A stretch of DNA of 64,000 bases from the NCBI RefSeq assembly GCF_000162475.2, contig NZ_KI391971.1:870901-934900 (forward strand). The letters run 5' to 3'. The notes under the pieces are model-generated. The model searched no databases, was not told the origin of the DNA, and was given only the letters and a program-made list of their open reading frames with translations. This DNA is from Granulicatella elegans ATCC 700633. Lineage in GTDB: Bacteria; Bacillota; Bacilli; Lactobacillales; Aerococcaceae. The position numbers and the translations under genes were made by a program. This document shows positions 18,955-27,795 of this stretch, one piece after another. Each line of letters starts with the position of its first letter. Positions within the stretch are counted from its first letter, which is position 1.

Positions 18955-21900
18955 ATGATACCAGTAAAACCAGAGGGTGTACAAGCAACTCCTGAACAAT
19001 GGCAAGCAATTTGGCAAAGAGGCGATAATTTATTAGTTTCTGCTTCTGCCGGATCAGGAAAAACTAAAGTATTAGTTGACCGAATTATGGGATATATAGA
19101 AGATGGCGTTAATATTGATTCTTTATTAATTGTGACTTTTACTGAAGCTGCTGCAAAAGAAATGAAAGAACGTCTGCGTACTAATTTAGAAAAAGCTATT
19201 ACAAAAGAAACAGATATTACTAAAAAGCATATGTATATCAAACAACTAAGTTTATTACCAAATGCTACGATTTCTACCATTCATAGTTTCTGTATGAAAG
19301 TCATTCGTCGTTATTTCTATTTAAGTCAGTTAGACCCTGTATTTTCACTATTAAATGAAGTAGAGGGGACTTTATTAAAAGAAAAAGTATGGCGAAACAT
19401 ACAAGATGAATTATTAGAAGAACATTCTTGGATGGATGGTTTAATGCGCTATTTTTCTAGTGATCGTAATGATGATGGATTTACAACATTAGTTTATCAA
19501 CTATATGATTTTTCACGTTCAAAACCAAATCCAAAACAATGGATTTCTTCTTTAGCGGATTTATATGAAACAAAGGATGAATATGGTGAAATTCCTATTA
19601 TAAAGGATCAATTTGCACCTTATATTGTCGAAGAATTAAAGTATTTAGTTTCTGCCTATGATGAATTAATTAAATTAGCTGAAGTAACTGGATTTGAAAA
19701 GTGTAAAGACGTAGTTGAAGCTGATGCCCAAAAAATTCAGGAAGTATATACAGCATTTGCAAGTGGTAATTACACAGCAGCATACACATTAGCGCAGGGA
19801 GTAAGTTTTGACCGTTTCCCAACTGTTCCTAAAAAAGATGAAACTACAGATAGAGAAGCAGTACAGGCCATTAAACGTAAAAGAGATAGCCTGAAGAAAC
19901 ATTGGGAAGATCAAGTATTAGCAACAGCATTTTTCGAGTCACCTGAAGTGCAAATGAAGCATTTAAGAAATATTTATCCAATGATGTTACATTTATCTCA
20001 AGTTGTATTGAAATTTTATGAAGCTTTCCAATTAGAAAAGAAAACTTCAAATAAAATTGATTTCTCTGACTTAGAACATGATACATTATCCATTCTTTCT
20101 ACTGAGAAAAATGGAGTCCTTATCGCTAAAAAATATTATAAAGAACTATTTACTGAAGTTTTAATCGATGAATACCAAGACGTAAACCGAGTTCAAGAGG
20201 CCATTTTAACAAGTGTTGCTAGGGAGAATAATCTCTTCATGGTAGGAGATGTGAAACAATCGATATATGCATTCCGTTTAGCAGATCCATCATTATTTAG
20301 AGATAAATATGAAGCTTATGCAGATGAAAATGGCGGAAAACGAATTATTTTAGCTGAAAACTTCCGTTCTAGAGATCAAGTATTATCCTTTACAAATTTA
20401 ATTTTTAGACAGATTATGGACCATGAATTAGGTCAAATTGATTATGATGATTCAGCTGCTTTAAAAACTGGAAACTTAAATTATTCAGATGATACAGATA
20501 AATTTAGCGAATGCTATATTATTCAAAATGCTAATCTAGAAGAAGAGGAAGAAGAATCTTCTGGATTGGAATCGGAAAGTCCGATTGATAGTTCAGCTAG
20601 TGCTGAAGTCCATTTTATTGCGGGTAAGATTAAAGAATTGATGGCAAATCAATTTGAAATAATGCATGAAGAAAGTACAAAGGAAAACCCGAAAAAACGA
20701 CCAATACAATATAAAGATATTGTTATTTTAGCGCCAACAAAGGCTAATAATGGATTAATTGAAGAAATATTTACTCAATATCAAATTCCTGTTTTAGTAC
20801 AAAAAAATCTTCAATATTTTAAACGAACAGAAATTGCCATTATGATGTCTGCACTAAAAATTATTGATAATCCTACCCAAGATATTCCATTTGTTTCAGT
20901 ATTACGTTCAGGAATCGTTGGATTAGATGAAATAGCATTAGCTCATATTCGTAAAAACAATAAATCTTGTTCGTTTTACGAAGCTTGCGTTCATTTTGTG
21001 GAGCATTTTACATTAGAAGAAGTGAATTATTATGATAGTTCTCAACAACAGCAATTGAAAGAACGTATAAAATCATTCTTAGATCAGTTAGAATCTTGGC
21101 GAGATATTGCGAACCATCAATCTATTAGTACGCTTATTTGGCAAATTTATATGGATACGAACTATTTAACATATGTTCATGGGCAATCTGTTGGACAGCA
21201 ACGTGTCTTGAATTTACATGCTTTGTATAAATATGCGAAAGATTTCGAAGATTCTAGCTTTAAAGGATTACGTAACTTTGTTCGATTTATTCAACAAATG
21301 CAACATAAAAAACAAGATCTAGAAGAACCTACACAAATTTCTGACGAAGAAGATGCAGTTCGTGTGATGACAATTCATGCAAGTAAGGGATTAGAATATC
21401 CAGTAGTATTTTTAATGAATGCTGGAAAGAAATTCAATCAGCAAGATATTCGCCAACAAGCCATTCGTAGTGATGAATTAGGTGTCGGAGTGAAATATTT
21501 ACAACTTCCTGAAAGAATTCAATGGACAACCATTCCATATGTAATGGCCTATAAAGCAGAAAAAAATAAATTACTTTCTGAAGAAATGAGAAAATTGTAC
21601 GTAGCAATGACTCGTGCACGTGAAAAACTCATTATTGTCGGTTCTTTAAAAGATTTCGACAAATTTAAAGAAGAACATTCGATGATAGAAGATATTGATG
21701 ATGAAACATTACCATATTCTCTTCGTTATCATGTCGATAATTATTTAACGTGGATTTTAATGGCTACAATGAGAAAGCAAGAGAAAGTTTCCTTCCATCA
21801 AGAAGTCATTGACTTTGAACAAATTAAACAGAATGCACTCAATTGGATTCAAGAGACTGAAACGACTTCTATTAATGAAGTAGAGTGGTTACAAAAGCAA

Positions 21901-22689
21901 GTAGAAGGAAAACCGGTTAAAAATTTATCAAATTTATTAGAAGATTTAAAACAAACGTATCCTTATTTGTTAGCATCCACTACAGCAAGTTATCAAAGTG
22001 TATCTGAAATTAAACGAATGAATGAAGAACCAGATGTAAAACAACTACCTCAGTTGGAAGAACAAACTCAAGAAACAGAAAAAAATGTACAACAATATGT
22101 TTATTTAACATCTGAATTAGCAAAACCTAGCTTTATTGAGTCTAAACAAAAAGTTTCAGCTGCAGAACGTGGAAGCGGTTTACATTTATTAATGCAAAAA
22201 TTAGACTTAACGAAGGAAATTACACCAGAATTTATTCAAGAAACAATTCAGCAATTAGTTGAGACGCAATTTTTAGAAAAAGAAGTTGCTGCAGTTATTC
22301 CAGTTGACCAAGTATATCATTTCTTCCAAAGTGAATTTGGTCAATGGATACAGGAACATCAAGCATTATTAAACCGTGAACAAGCATTTTCACACGTTGT
22401 AACAGCAAAACGTATCTTTAAACATTTACCAGATAATGAAGATTCGATGTTGATACACGGGATTATTGATGGATTTGTGGAATTAGATGATGAGATTATC
22501 TTATTTGATTATAAAACGGATCATGTGGTACCAACACAAAAAGGTATCCAAAAAGTCGTCGATAAGTATAAACAGCAATTAAATTTATATGCTGAGGCAT
22601 TAGAAACAAGTTATCAAAAGAAAGTTACTAAACGTATGTTATGTTTATTATCGATTGGTCAATCGATAGATATTTCTAATGTTGAATAA
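18955..22689 (+). CDS. rexA: ATP-dependent helicase/nuclease subunit RexA (AddA type)
   Basis: RexA is the motor and one nuclease of the RexAB recombination complex. The 1244 residues hold a UvrD-type helicase: Walker A SASAGSGKT (about 29-37), VLIDEYQDVN (motif II, about 402), VGDVKQSIYAFR (motif III), and VRVMTIHASKGLEYPVVF and MRKLYVAMTRAREK (motifs V and VI). A C-terminal RecB nuclease follows, with HGIIDGFVELDDEIILFDYKTDHV-like residues; the Asp and DYK triad is intact. The full set of motifs implies an active enzyme. It forms an operon with rexB. The gene is followed by a short terminator. Confidence 0.95.
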   Translation: MIPVKPEGVQATPEQWQAIWQRGDNLLVSASAGSGKTKVLVDRIMGYIEDGVNIDSLLIVTFTEAAAKEMKERLRTNLEKAITKETDITKKHMYIKQLSLLPNATISTIHSFCMKVIRRYFYLSQLDPVFSLLNEVEGTLLKEKVWRNIQDELLEEHSWMDGLMRYFSSDRNDDGFTTLVYQLYDFSRSKPNPKQWISSLADLYETKDEYGEIPIIKDQFAPYIVEELKYLVSAYDELIKLAEVTGFEKCKDVVEADAQKIQEVYTAFASGNYTAAYTLAQGVSFDRFPTVPKKDETTDREAVQAIKRKRDSLKKHWEDQVLATAFFESPEVQMKHLRNIYPMMLHLSQVVLKFYEAFQLEKKTSNKIDFSDLEHDTLSILSTEKNGVLIAKKYYKELFTEVLIDEYQDVNRVQEAILTSVARENNLFMVGDVKQSIYAFRLADPSLFRDKYEAYADENGGKRIILAENFRSRDQVLSFTNLIFRQIMDHELGQIDYDDSAALKTGNLNYSDDTDKFSECYIIQNANLEEEEEESSGLESESPIDSSASAEVHFIAGKIKELMANQFEIMHEESTKENPKKRPIQYKDIVILAPTKANNGLIEEIFTQYQIPVLVQKNLQYFKRTEIAIMMSALKIIDNPTQDIPFVSVLRSGIVGLDEIALAHIRKNNKSCSFYEACVHFVEHFTLEEVNYYDSSQQQQLKERIKSFLDQLESWRDIANHQSISTLIWQIYMDTNYLTYVHGQSVGQQRVLNLHALYKYAKDFEDSSFKGLRNFVRFIQQMQHKKQDLEEPTQISDEEDAVRVMTIHASKGLEYPVVFLMNAGKKFNQQDIRQQAIRSDELGVGVKYLQLPERIQWTTIPYVMAYKAEKNKLLSEEMRKLYVAMTRAREKLIIVGSLKDFDKFKEEHSMIEDIDDETLPYSLRYHVDNYLTWILMATMRKQEKVSFHQEVIDFEQIKQNALNWIQETETTSINEVEWLQKQVEGKPVKNLSNLLEDLKQTYPYLLASTTASYQSVSEIKRMNEEPDVKQLPQLEEQTQETEKNVQQYVYLTSELAKPSFIESKQKVSAAERGSGLHLLMQKLDLTKEITPEFIQETIQQLVETQFLEKEVAAVIPVDQVYHFFQSEFGQWIQEHQALLNREQAFSHVVTAKRIFKHLPDNEDSMLIHGIIDGFVELDDEIILFDYKTDHVVPTQKGIQKVVDKYKQQLNLYAEALETSYQKKVTKRMLCLLSIGQSIDISNVE

Positions 22690-22696
22690 TGGATAG

Positions 22697-22723
22697 AAGG
22701 ACGTTCGTGAGGAGCGTCCTTTT
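22697..22723 (+). terminator. Terminator of rexB-rexA
   Basis: AAGGACG and CGTCCTT form the stem, and TTTT follows. Confidence 0.75.
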
Positions 22724-22828
22724 ATGTTTGGTTTGGATTGTGGAGGAGGAATTGTTTTAGATGGTAGGATTCTTGATATGAAACTTTCTTTAATATATAT
22801 TATGTAAACCTATATATCGTTCGAAATA

Positions 22829-22960
22829 ATTGATTGACTGTAGCTAGGTCGCCAGCAGCCTCGCTTTGCGAGTCTCATGGCTAAACTTTGAGCCTTGGTC
22901 TCAAAGTTTCCCTGTAAAAGAATCCTATCTGATTCTTTTACTTTAGCTACTGTATCAATT
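22829..22960 (+). repeat. Structured intergenic element, copy B
   Basis: This is a full copy. The outer arms ATTGATTGACTGTAGCTA and TAGCTACTGTATCAAT enclose three hairpins. Hairpin 1 is GCCA-GCAGC-CTCGC-ttt-GCGAG-TCTCA-TGGC. Hairpin 2 is CTTTGAG/CTCAAAG with CCTTGGT. Hairpin 3 is AAAGAATC-ctatct-GATTCTTT. AGG (22845-22847) and CCCT flank the first two hairpins. It is in sense to rexA, 140 bases after its stop. Apart from this copy, a terminator and a promoter, the gap 22690-23153 shows nothing else. Confidence 0.9.
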
Positions 22961-23087
22961 TATTTCTTCCTTTTTACGTTAAGTAACTACAAATACTGCA
23001 TAAAATATTTTCTTACTTTTTACGTTAGAAGTCTAGAATGTTATCTATTGTGTTTTAATTATATGATATGAACTTCCATACGATAAC

Positions 23088-23116
23088 TTGCTTAATTTGG
23101 GGCTTAATCGTATAAT
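23088..23116 (+). promoter_or_regulatory. Promoter of the DUF624 gene
   Basis: TTGCTT and TATAAT are spaced 17 bases apart. This promoter rules out the long in-frame TTG start at 23088, since that codon is the -35 hexamer. Confidence 0.65.
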
Positions 23117-23153
23117 GTATTTTGTATTTTATATAGTTAAAGGATGGTTTTGG

Positions 23154-23768
23154 ATGAAATTTAATGAGGAAAGTCCTTTTTGGAGATTTGCTACGATGTT
23201 GGCGGATTTTATTTTGTTGAACTTATTAGTGATTGTAATTAGTATTCCTATTGTTACGATTGGACCTGTTTTGGCGGCTTTGTTTTATACAATGATGAAG
23301 TTTTCCGAAAATGAAGATGGTTATTTAGTGAAAACATTTTGGAACGAATTAAAACATTTATTCTTTGTACGTGTTGCTGTCTCTTTAATTTATACAGCAA
23401 TCATTGCAGCGACTGTATATGTGATTCAATTTTGGTATAGTTTTCAAAATATTTTTTGCATGATGTTAGCGATAATTTTCTTTTTATTTCTATGTATGAC
23501 GATCACAGCAATGTTAATTTCGTTAGCAAGAACACAATATTTTGGTACGATTAAGAGTTATATTCGTGATGGATATTTATTTATTTTTATTTCTTTAAAG
23601 GAAGCTGTTGCTATTCTGGCAATTCCAGTTATTTTAATCGGATTTAGTATTTTCCAAGAAACGGTCTTATATTTCATGGGAATTATTGGAATTTCGTTAA
23701 TGGGATATGCATTAGCTCCATTGTTTCATAAAATGTTTTCAAAAGTAGAAAAAAAGCATGAAGGATAA
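23154..23768 (+). CDS. DUF624 (YesL-like) membrane protein
   Basis: The 204-residue product starts MKFNEESPFWRF and has five to six membrane segments. The N-terminal FWRFATMLADFILLNLLVIVISIP motif region and the charged central GTIKSYIRDGYLFIFISLKEA stretch match the DUF624/YesL family. YesL-like genes often lie near sugar transport genes in Firmicutes, but no biochemical role is known to me. The ATG is placed after AAAGGATGG and downstream of a good promoter. The stop codon lies inside a bidirectional terminator shared with the phosphonate-type transporter operon coming from the other side. Confidence 0.75.
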   Translation: MKFNEESPFWRFATMLADFILLNLLVIVISIPIVTIGPVLAALFYTMMKFSENEDGYLVKTFWNELKHLFFVRVAVSLIYTAIIAATVYVIQFWYSFQNIFCMMLAIIFFLFLCMTITAMLISLARTQYFGTIKSYIRDGYLFIFISLKEAVAILAIPVILIGFSIFQETVLYFMGIIGISLMGYALAPLFHKMFSKVEKKHEG

Positions 23769-23784
23769 ACCCTCATGCTTTTTT
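23751..23784. terminator. Bidirectional terminator
   Basis: AAAAAGCATGA pairs with TCATGCTTTTT; it carries A/T runs on both sides and serves the DUF624 gene and the convergent phn operon. Confidence 0.85.
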
Positions 23785-23787
23785 AAT

Positions 23788-24597
23788 TTACCCACGTGCT
23801 AAATGAGTACGAATTTTCGTTGATAAGTATTCAATGACTAATACTAAGACGATTAATCCGCATAGGATAGCCCCTACTTCATGCCATTTATAAGCTGTCA
23901 TAGCAAAGATTAACGGAGCACCGATACCACCGGCACCTACCATCCCTAAAACAGTCGCATCTCTTAAGTTCATATCAAAACGATAAATTACTGTTGAAAT
24001 GAATGCCGGAATTAATTGTGGCAAAATCCCAAAACGAATTTTTTGATAGAAATTACATCCACTAGCATCTAATGATTCCAAAATCTTGTAATCCAAATCT
24101 TCAATAGCTTCGATATATAATTTAGAAATCATCCCAATCGATGCTACAGACATTGTAAGCAACCCTGTAAAGGCACCAGGACCTGTTACACGAATAAACA
24201 TTAATCCGTAAATTAAAGTTGGAACCGTACGAATAGCCATAATTGCTGTACGTCCAATAATTGCAACTGGCTTTGGTACAATATTTGTTGCTGAAATAAA
24301 TGAAAATGGAATTGCTAAAATTGCTCCTACTAATGTTCCTAGAAATGCAATTGCAATTGTTTCTAATAATAAATATGGAACACCTTTCGTTGTAAAGTTT
24401 AACAATAAGGATGTTTCAGGAGTTACAATCCCTTGTAAAATACTTTGAGAAATTTGTAATCCATTTTCTGGAATTTTACTTAATTCAATCGTTGATCCAG
24501 ACCATGCAAAAATGATAATGAATAAGAATAAAACGCCTAATTGAACAATCCATGTACGAGGAGCTTTTTCATATTGTTTTAATACTGCTTCATTCAT
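23788..24597 (-). CDS. phnE: Phosphonate-type ABC transporter permease (second PhnE)
   Basis: The 269-residue integral membrane protein has about six hydrophobic segments and the coupling-loop motif ESLDASGCNFYQKIRFGILPQL (an EAA-type loop), with the family ending VGAGGIGAPL. It is the second of two adjacent permeases, so the channel is probably a heterodimer. The gene is last in the phnD-phnC-phnE-phnE operon, 16 bases after its neighbour. No phosphonate-degrading gene (phn C-P lyase or phnX) lies nearby, so the imported compound may be phosphite, phosphonate or another anion. Confidence 0.85.
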   Translation of the reverse strand: MNEAVLKQYEKAPRTWIVQLGVLFLFIIIFAWSGSTIELSKIPENGLQISQSILQGIVTPETSLLLNFTTKGVPYLLLETIAIAFLGTLVGAILAIPFSFISATNIVPKPVAIIGRTAIMAIRTVPTLIYGLMFIRVTGPGAFTGLLTMSVASIGMISKLYIEAIEDLDYKILESLDASGCNFYQKIRFGILPQLIPAFISTVIYRFDMNLRDATVLGMVGAGGIGAPLIFAMTAYKWHEVGAILCGLIVLVLVIEYLSTKIRTHLARG

Positions 24598-24613
24598 GTG
24601 TTTAACTCCCCTT

Positions 24614-25432
24614 CTATGTTAATTTCGTACGTAAGTAGTAACTTACTGATTCAATAATGACTACAGTAAAGAATAATGTTACTAAAATCATCCCTACATT
24701 ACCATATTCACGCCAACCAAGGTTCTCATTTAAAATAATCCCGATACCACCGGCACCTACATATCCTAAAATAGATGCATAACGAACATTACCTTCAAAG
24801 CAATATAATGAACTTGCTAAGTAAGTTGGTAAAATTTGAGGAATAATTGCACTTGTAAATGCTTGACCTTTTGTTGCTCCTAAAGCTTCAGCTGCTTCAA
24901 AAGCTCCCATATCTACAGTTTCAATTTGTTCATATAATTGTTTACCACAGTAAGCAAAAGTATAAGTTGCAATCGCAAATGTACCAGCCATTGTTCCTAA
25001 TCCAAAGATATAAGTTGCAATTAAGGCTGTTACAAGAGTTGGTAATGTACGAACCACACTTAAAAATAAACGACTTAAACTAATAATCCATTTATTTTTA
25101 ACAATATTACTAGAAGCTACAATGGCAAATGGAATTACTAAAATTGATCCTAATAATGATCCTAATAATGACATTTTAATCGTGTCAATTAATGGTTGCC
25201 AAATATTACTTGAATATTCCCAGGCAGGTGGAAACATACGACCAATAATAACAAAAAATTGAACACCACGTGTTAAAATGGTATGTAGATTAAACCCAGT
25301 AATTTTAGCTGAAAAATACATTGCAATTAACAAACCAATGACAACAAAAATAGCTTTTGATTTTGGCTCAGTAACAGTTGTACCATTTTTTAATGTAAAT
25401 TCTTTTGAAGCGAAGAGTTTATTATCCTTCAT
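24614..25432 (-). CDS. phnE: Phosphonate-type ABC transporter permease (first PhnE)
   Basis: The 272-residue permease shows about six membrane segments. Its coupling loop is EAAEALGATKGQAFTSAIIPQIL, and YVGAGGIGIIL ends the conserved region; both are typical of PhnE. It overlaps the end of phnC by 11 bases, indicating coupled translation. Two paralogous permeases in one operon is the common state for Phn-type importers of lactobacilli and relatives. Confidence 0.88.
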   Translation of the reverse strand: MKDNKLFASKEFTLKNGTTVTEPKSKAIFVVIGLLIAMYFSAKITGFNLHTILTRGVQFFVIIGRMFPPAWEYSSNIWQPLIDTIKMSLLGSLLGSILVIPFAIVASSNIVKNKWIISLSRLFLSVVRTLPTLVTALIATYIFGLGTMAGTFAIATYTFAYCGKQLYEQIETVDMGAFEAAEALGATKGQAFTSAIIPQILPTYLASSLYCFEGNVRYASILGYVGAGGIGIILNENLGWREYGNVGMILVTLFFTVVIIESVSYYLRTKLT

Positions 25433-26183
25433 GTAACTCCTCCGCCTTTCCTTTATAGATTAAATCTAACACTTCTTTTGTTACTTGGCTACTTGGACCA
25501 TCATAAACAATTTCTCCATCACGAATACCAATAATGCGATCTGCATATTCTAAAGCTAATTCCACATGGTGAATATTAAGTAAAATAGAAATATTTAAAT
25601 CTTGGTTAATCTTTCTAAAGTCTTCCATTACACGCTTAGCAGTAATAGGGTCTAATGCCGCAACAGGTTCATCTGCTAAAATAATTTCAGGATTTTGTGC
25701 TAAAGTTCTAGCTAATGCAACACGTTGTTGTTGTCCACCAGATAATTGGTCAGCACGGATAAAGGCTTTATCTACAATCCCTACTTTATCTAAAGCCTCT
25801 AAGGCGTGTAATTTTTCTTCTTTTGTATAAATTCCAAATAATGAACGAAGAAATGGAATATCCGGAACAATTGAAGTTAATACGTTTTTAATAACCGTTG
25901 TTCTTGTTACTAAATTAAATGATTGGAAAATCATCCCTACTTTATTTCTACGGAATTTACGAAGAGATTTTCCTTTTAATGAAGATACATTTGTACCATC
26001 AACGGTTAAAGTTCCTTCAGTAATTTCAATCATACGATTGATAGTACGAATTAAAGTTGATTTACCAGCTCCTGATAAACCAATAATTGAAACAAATTCA
26101 CCTTGTTCAATTTCTAAATTAATATTTTTTAACCCTTTAACTCCATTTGGATAGGTTTTTGAAACATTTTCAAATTTAATCAT
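25422..26183 (-). CDS. phnC: Phosphonate-type ABC transporter ATP-binding protein
   Basis: PhnC powers the importer. The 253-residue protein has Walker A GLSGAGKST (about residue 36), Q-loop, signature LSGGQQQRVALAR (about 145) and Walker B ILADEPVAALD, with the switch histidine in LNIHHVELA. The ATG at 26183 has AGGACAG upstream and is preferred over a TTG 18 bases earlier. A hairpin with a T-run separates it from phnD, probably lowering its expression relative to the binding protein. Confidence 0.93.
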   Translation of the reverse strand: MIKFENVSKTYPNGVKGLKNINLEIEQGEFVSIIGLSGAGKSTLIRTINRMIEITEGTLTVDGTNVSSLKGKSLRKFRRNKVGMIFQSFNLVTRTTVIKNVLTSIVPDIPFLRSLFGIYTKEEKLHALEALDKVGIVDKAFIRADQLSGGQQQRVALARTLAQNPEIILADEPVAALDPITAKRVMEDFRKINQDLNISILLNIHHVELALEYADRIIGIRDGEIVYDGPSSQVTKEVLDLIYKGKAEELHEG

Positions 26184-26199
26184 ATCTGTCCTCTTTCTC

Positions 26200-26230
26200 A
26201 AAAAAAGGGTCAGGATTCGCTCCTAACCCT
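26200..26230 (-). terminator. Partial terminator between phnD and phnC
   Basis: On the minus strand AGGGTTAGGA pairs with TCCTGACCCT (one mismatch) and is followed by seven T. It lies between two genes of one operon, so it likely allows only part of transcription to continue. Confidence 0.7.
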
Positions 26231-26252
26231 CATTTGATCATCATTTCTTTCC

Positions 26253-27308
26253 TTAGTTACCTGATTTTAATTTTTTAAGAACTTTTTGAGCTTCACGTTC
26301 TTTATCGTAATCAGATGCATTAGCTTTCTTATATCCTGAATGAGAGTAAATCTTAATGACTTCTTTACCTTCATCTGTTCCAGCTAGTTTGATCATTGCG
26401 TTAGCAAAAGCTTCTTTGAATGCGTCGTCTACAATTGGAGAAGATTTACTTACTGAAATTGTATCGTTATAAATATCTGGAGTTACACCAATAACATTTG
26501 TTTCTTTCCAAATTTCATCTGAACGTCCATATTCACTTGACCATTTTTTAGCATAGTCAGAACGTAAGTCAGCATATCCAACCATAATATCAATTTGTCC
26601 TGAAGCTAAACGAGCTGCAGATGAAGCATAAGAATCAGATTGAACAACATTTTGTAAATCTGAAATATTTTTACCAAATTTATCTTGTAGCCATAATGTA
26701 GGATAAATATATCCTGAAGAAGAAGAAGTTCCTAAAACTCCCCAGTTTGCTGAATTTAAATCATCCCATGAAATGTCTTGACCACTATTCACTTTTTCAG
26801 CAATAGCTTTCCCTTTTTCTGTTGGCCCAGCAATTACTAAGCCTTTATAAGAAGTAACTTGTTCATTAGAACGTTTAGATTCTTTTCCATCATTCCAATC
26901 TTTTGGATTAGTTGAATTCTTTTCTAAACCAGAACGAGTTGCTGTTAATAATACGTCTACCTCTTTGTCAAATAATACATAAGTACCACCAGGAATGAAT
27001 CCCACATCTGCAGTACCTGATGCTAAAGCTTCCCCTACTGCATCAAAGCTTGTTCCAACATTGATTTCAACATTATTAACTGTATAACCTTCATCAGCTA
27101 ATTGTTTCTTCAATAATTCTTTTAATGGTTCAGTAGCAGTTACAATCGCTTCTGGATCACGAGAAGGTACAAATGCAACTTTTAAAGTATCAATTGTTTT
27201 AGATCCATTACCTTTAGAACCTGAATCACTAGATTGACTTGAACAAGCTGCAAGTAAAGCTGCTGCTGATACTCCAAGTACTAATTTTGACCAAAAAGAC
27301 TTCTTCAT
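26253..27308 (-). CDS. phnD: Phosphonate-type ABC transporter substrate-binding lipoprotein
   Basis: The 351-residue protein begins with a lipoprotein signal (MKKSFWSKLVLGVSAAALLAAC), so it is anchored outside the membrane. The mature part follows the PhnD family: LKVAFVPSRDPEAI, then VGFIPGGTYVLF, then GVLGTSSSSGYIYPTLW and DIMVGYADLRSDYA, the last being the second half of the binding cleft. It is the first gene of the operon and is probably made in excess, given the hairpin after it. The ligand cannot be told from the sequence. Confidence 0.9.
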   Translation of the reverse strand: MKKSFWSKLVLGVSAAALLAACSSQSSDSGSKGNGSKTIDTLKVAFVPSRDPEAIVTATEPLKELLKKQLADEGYTVNNVEINVGTSFDAVGEALASGTADVGFIPGGTYVLFDKEVDVLLTATRSGLEKNSTNPKDWNDGKESKRSNEQVTSYKGLVIAGPTEKGKAIAEKVNSGQDISWDDLNSANWGVLGTSSSSGYIYPTLWLQDKFGKNISDLQNVVQSDSYASSAARLASGQIDIMVGYADLRSDYAKKWSSEYGRSDEIWKETNVIGVTPDIYNDTISVSKSSPIVDDAFKEAFANAMIKLAGTDEGKEVIKIYSHSGYKKANASDYDKEREAQKVLKKLKSGN

Positions 27309-27373
27309 AAAATATATCCCCCTAAGATATGTTTTCTACAAGATTGAACTCTCAACCTCAAGTACAATCATAC

Positions 27374-27488
27374 AAAATACGAACGATAATTACAAGAGTT
27401 TTTACTTGAAAAATACATTTTTAGCTACATTTTCATAAAAATAATTCATTTTCAAACAGTGTAAACGTGTAAAATACGAACAATAAAT
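27374..27488. promoter_or_regulatory. Two PUR-box-like motifs upstream of phnD
   Basis: AAAATACGAACGATAAT (27374-27390) and AAAATACGAACAATAAAT (27471-27488) are near-identical, 97 bp apart. They fit the PurR box known from lactococci (AWWWCCGAACWWT) with two and one mismatches. They read on the plus strand, opposite to phnD, so regulation of phnD by PurR is only a suggestion. Confidence 0.4.
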
Positions 27489-27554
27489 GTATGAAAGCAT
27501 GAATAATAAATAACTAATAAATAATGAAACAAATTATATATCAAAAAATATAAA

Positions 27555-27591
27555 AATAACCGAACGTTTTAATTTATGACGTTCGGTTATT
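27555..27591. terminator. Bidirectional terminator upstream of phnD
   Basis: AATAACCGAACGT pairs perfectly with ACGTTCGGTTATT across an 11-base loop, with A/T-rich flanks. On the minus strand it would end transcripts of the acetyltransferase gene. Its arms also contain CCGAAC, the PUR-box core. Confidence 0.7.
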
Positions 27592-27631
27592 TTCGTGATG
27601 ATTTGAAAAGGTATTTTTCCCCTTAACTTCT

Positions 27632-27772
27632 TCAGAATACATTGAAAATACTGTAGACATTGTAGCAAGGTCGCCAGCAGCCAGCTAAAGCTGTCTCATG
27701 GCTAAACTTTGAGCCTAGGTCTCAAAGTTTCCCTGCAATTGCTACTATAGAGTATTTTCTATGTTATTCTGA
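27632..27772 (+). repeat. Structured intergenic element, copy C
   Basis: The outer arms CAGAATACATTGAAAATACT and AGTATTTTCTATGTTATTCTG pair over about 35 bp. Hairpin 1 is GCCA-GCAGCC-AGCT-aa-AGCT-GTCTCA-TGGC and hairpin 2 is CTTTGAG-CCTAGGT-CTCAAAG. Hairpin 3 is reduced to GCAATTGC. Its flanks and arms closely match copy D; the two bracket the acetyltransferase gene as direct repeats. It is antisense to the neighbouring genes, 23 bases from the acetyltransferase stop. Confidence 0.88.
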
Positions 27773-27795
27773 ATCTGTACGTCAAATAGCTTTTC

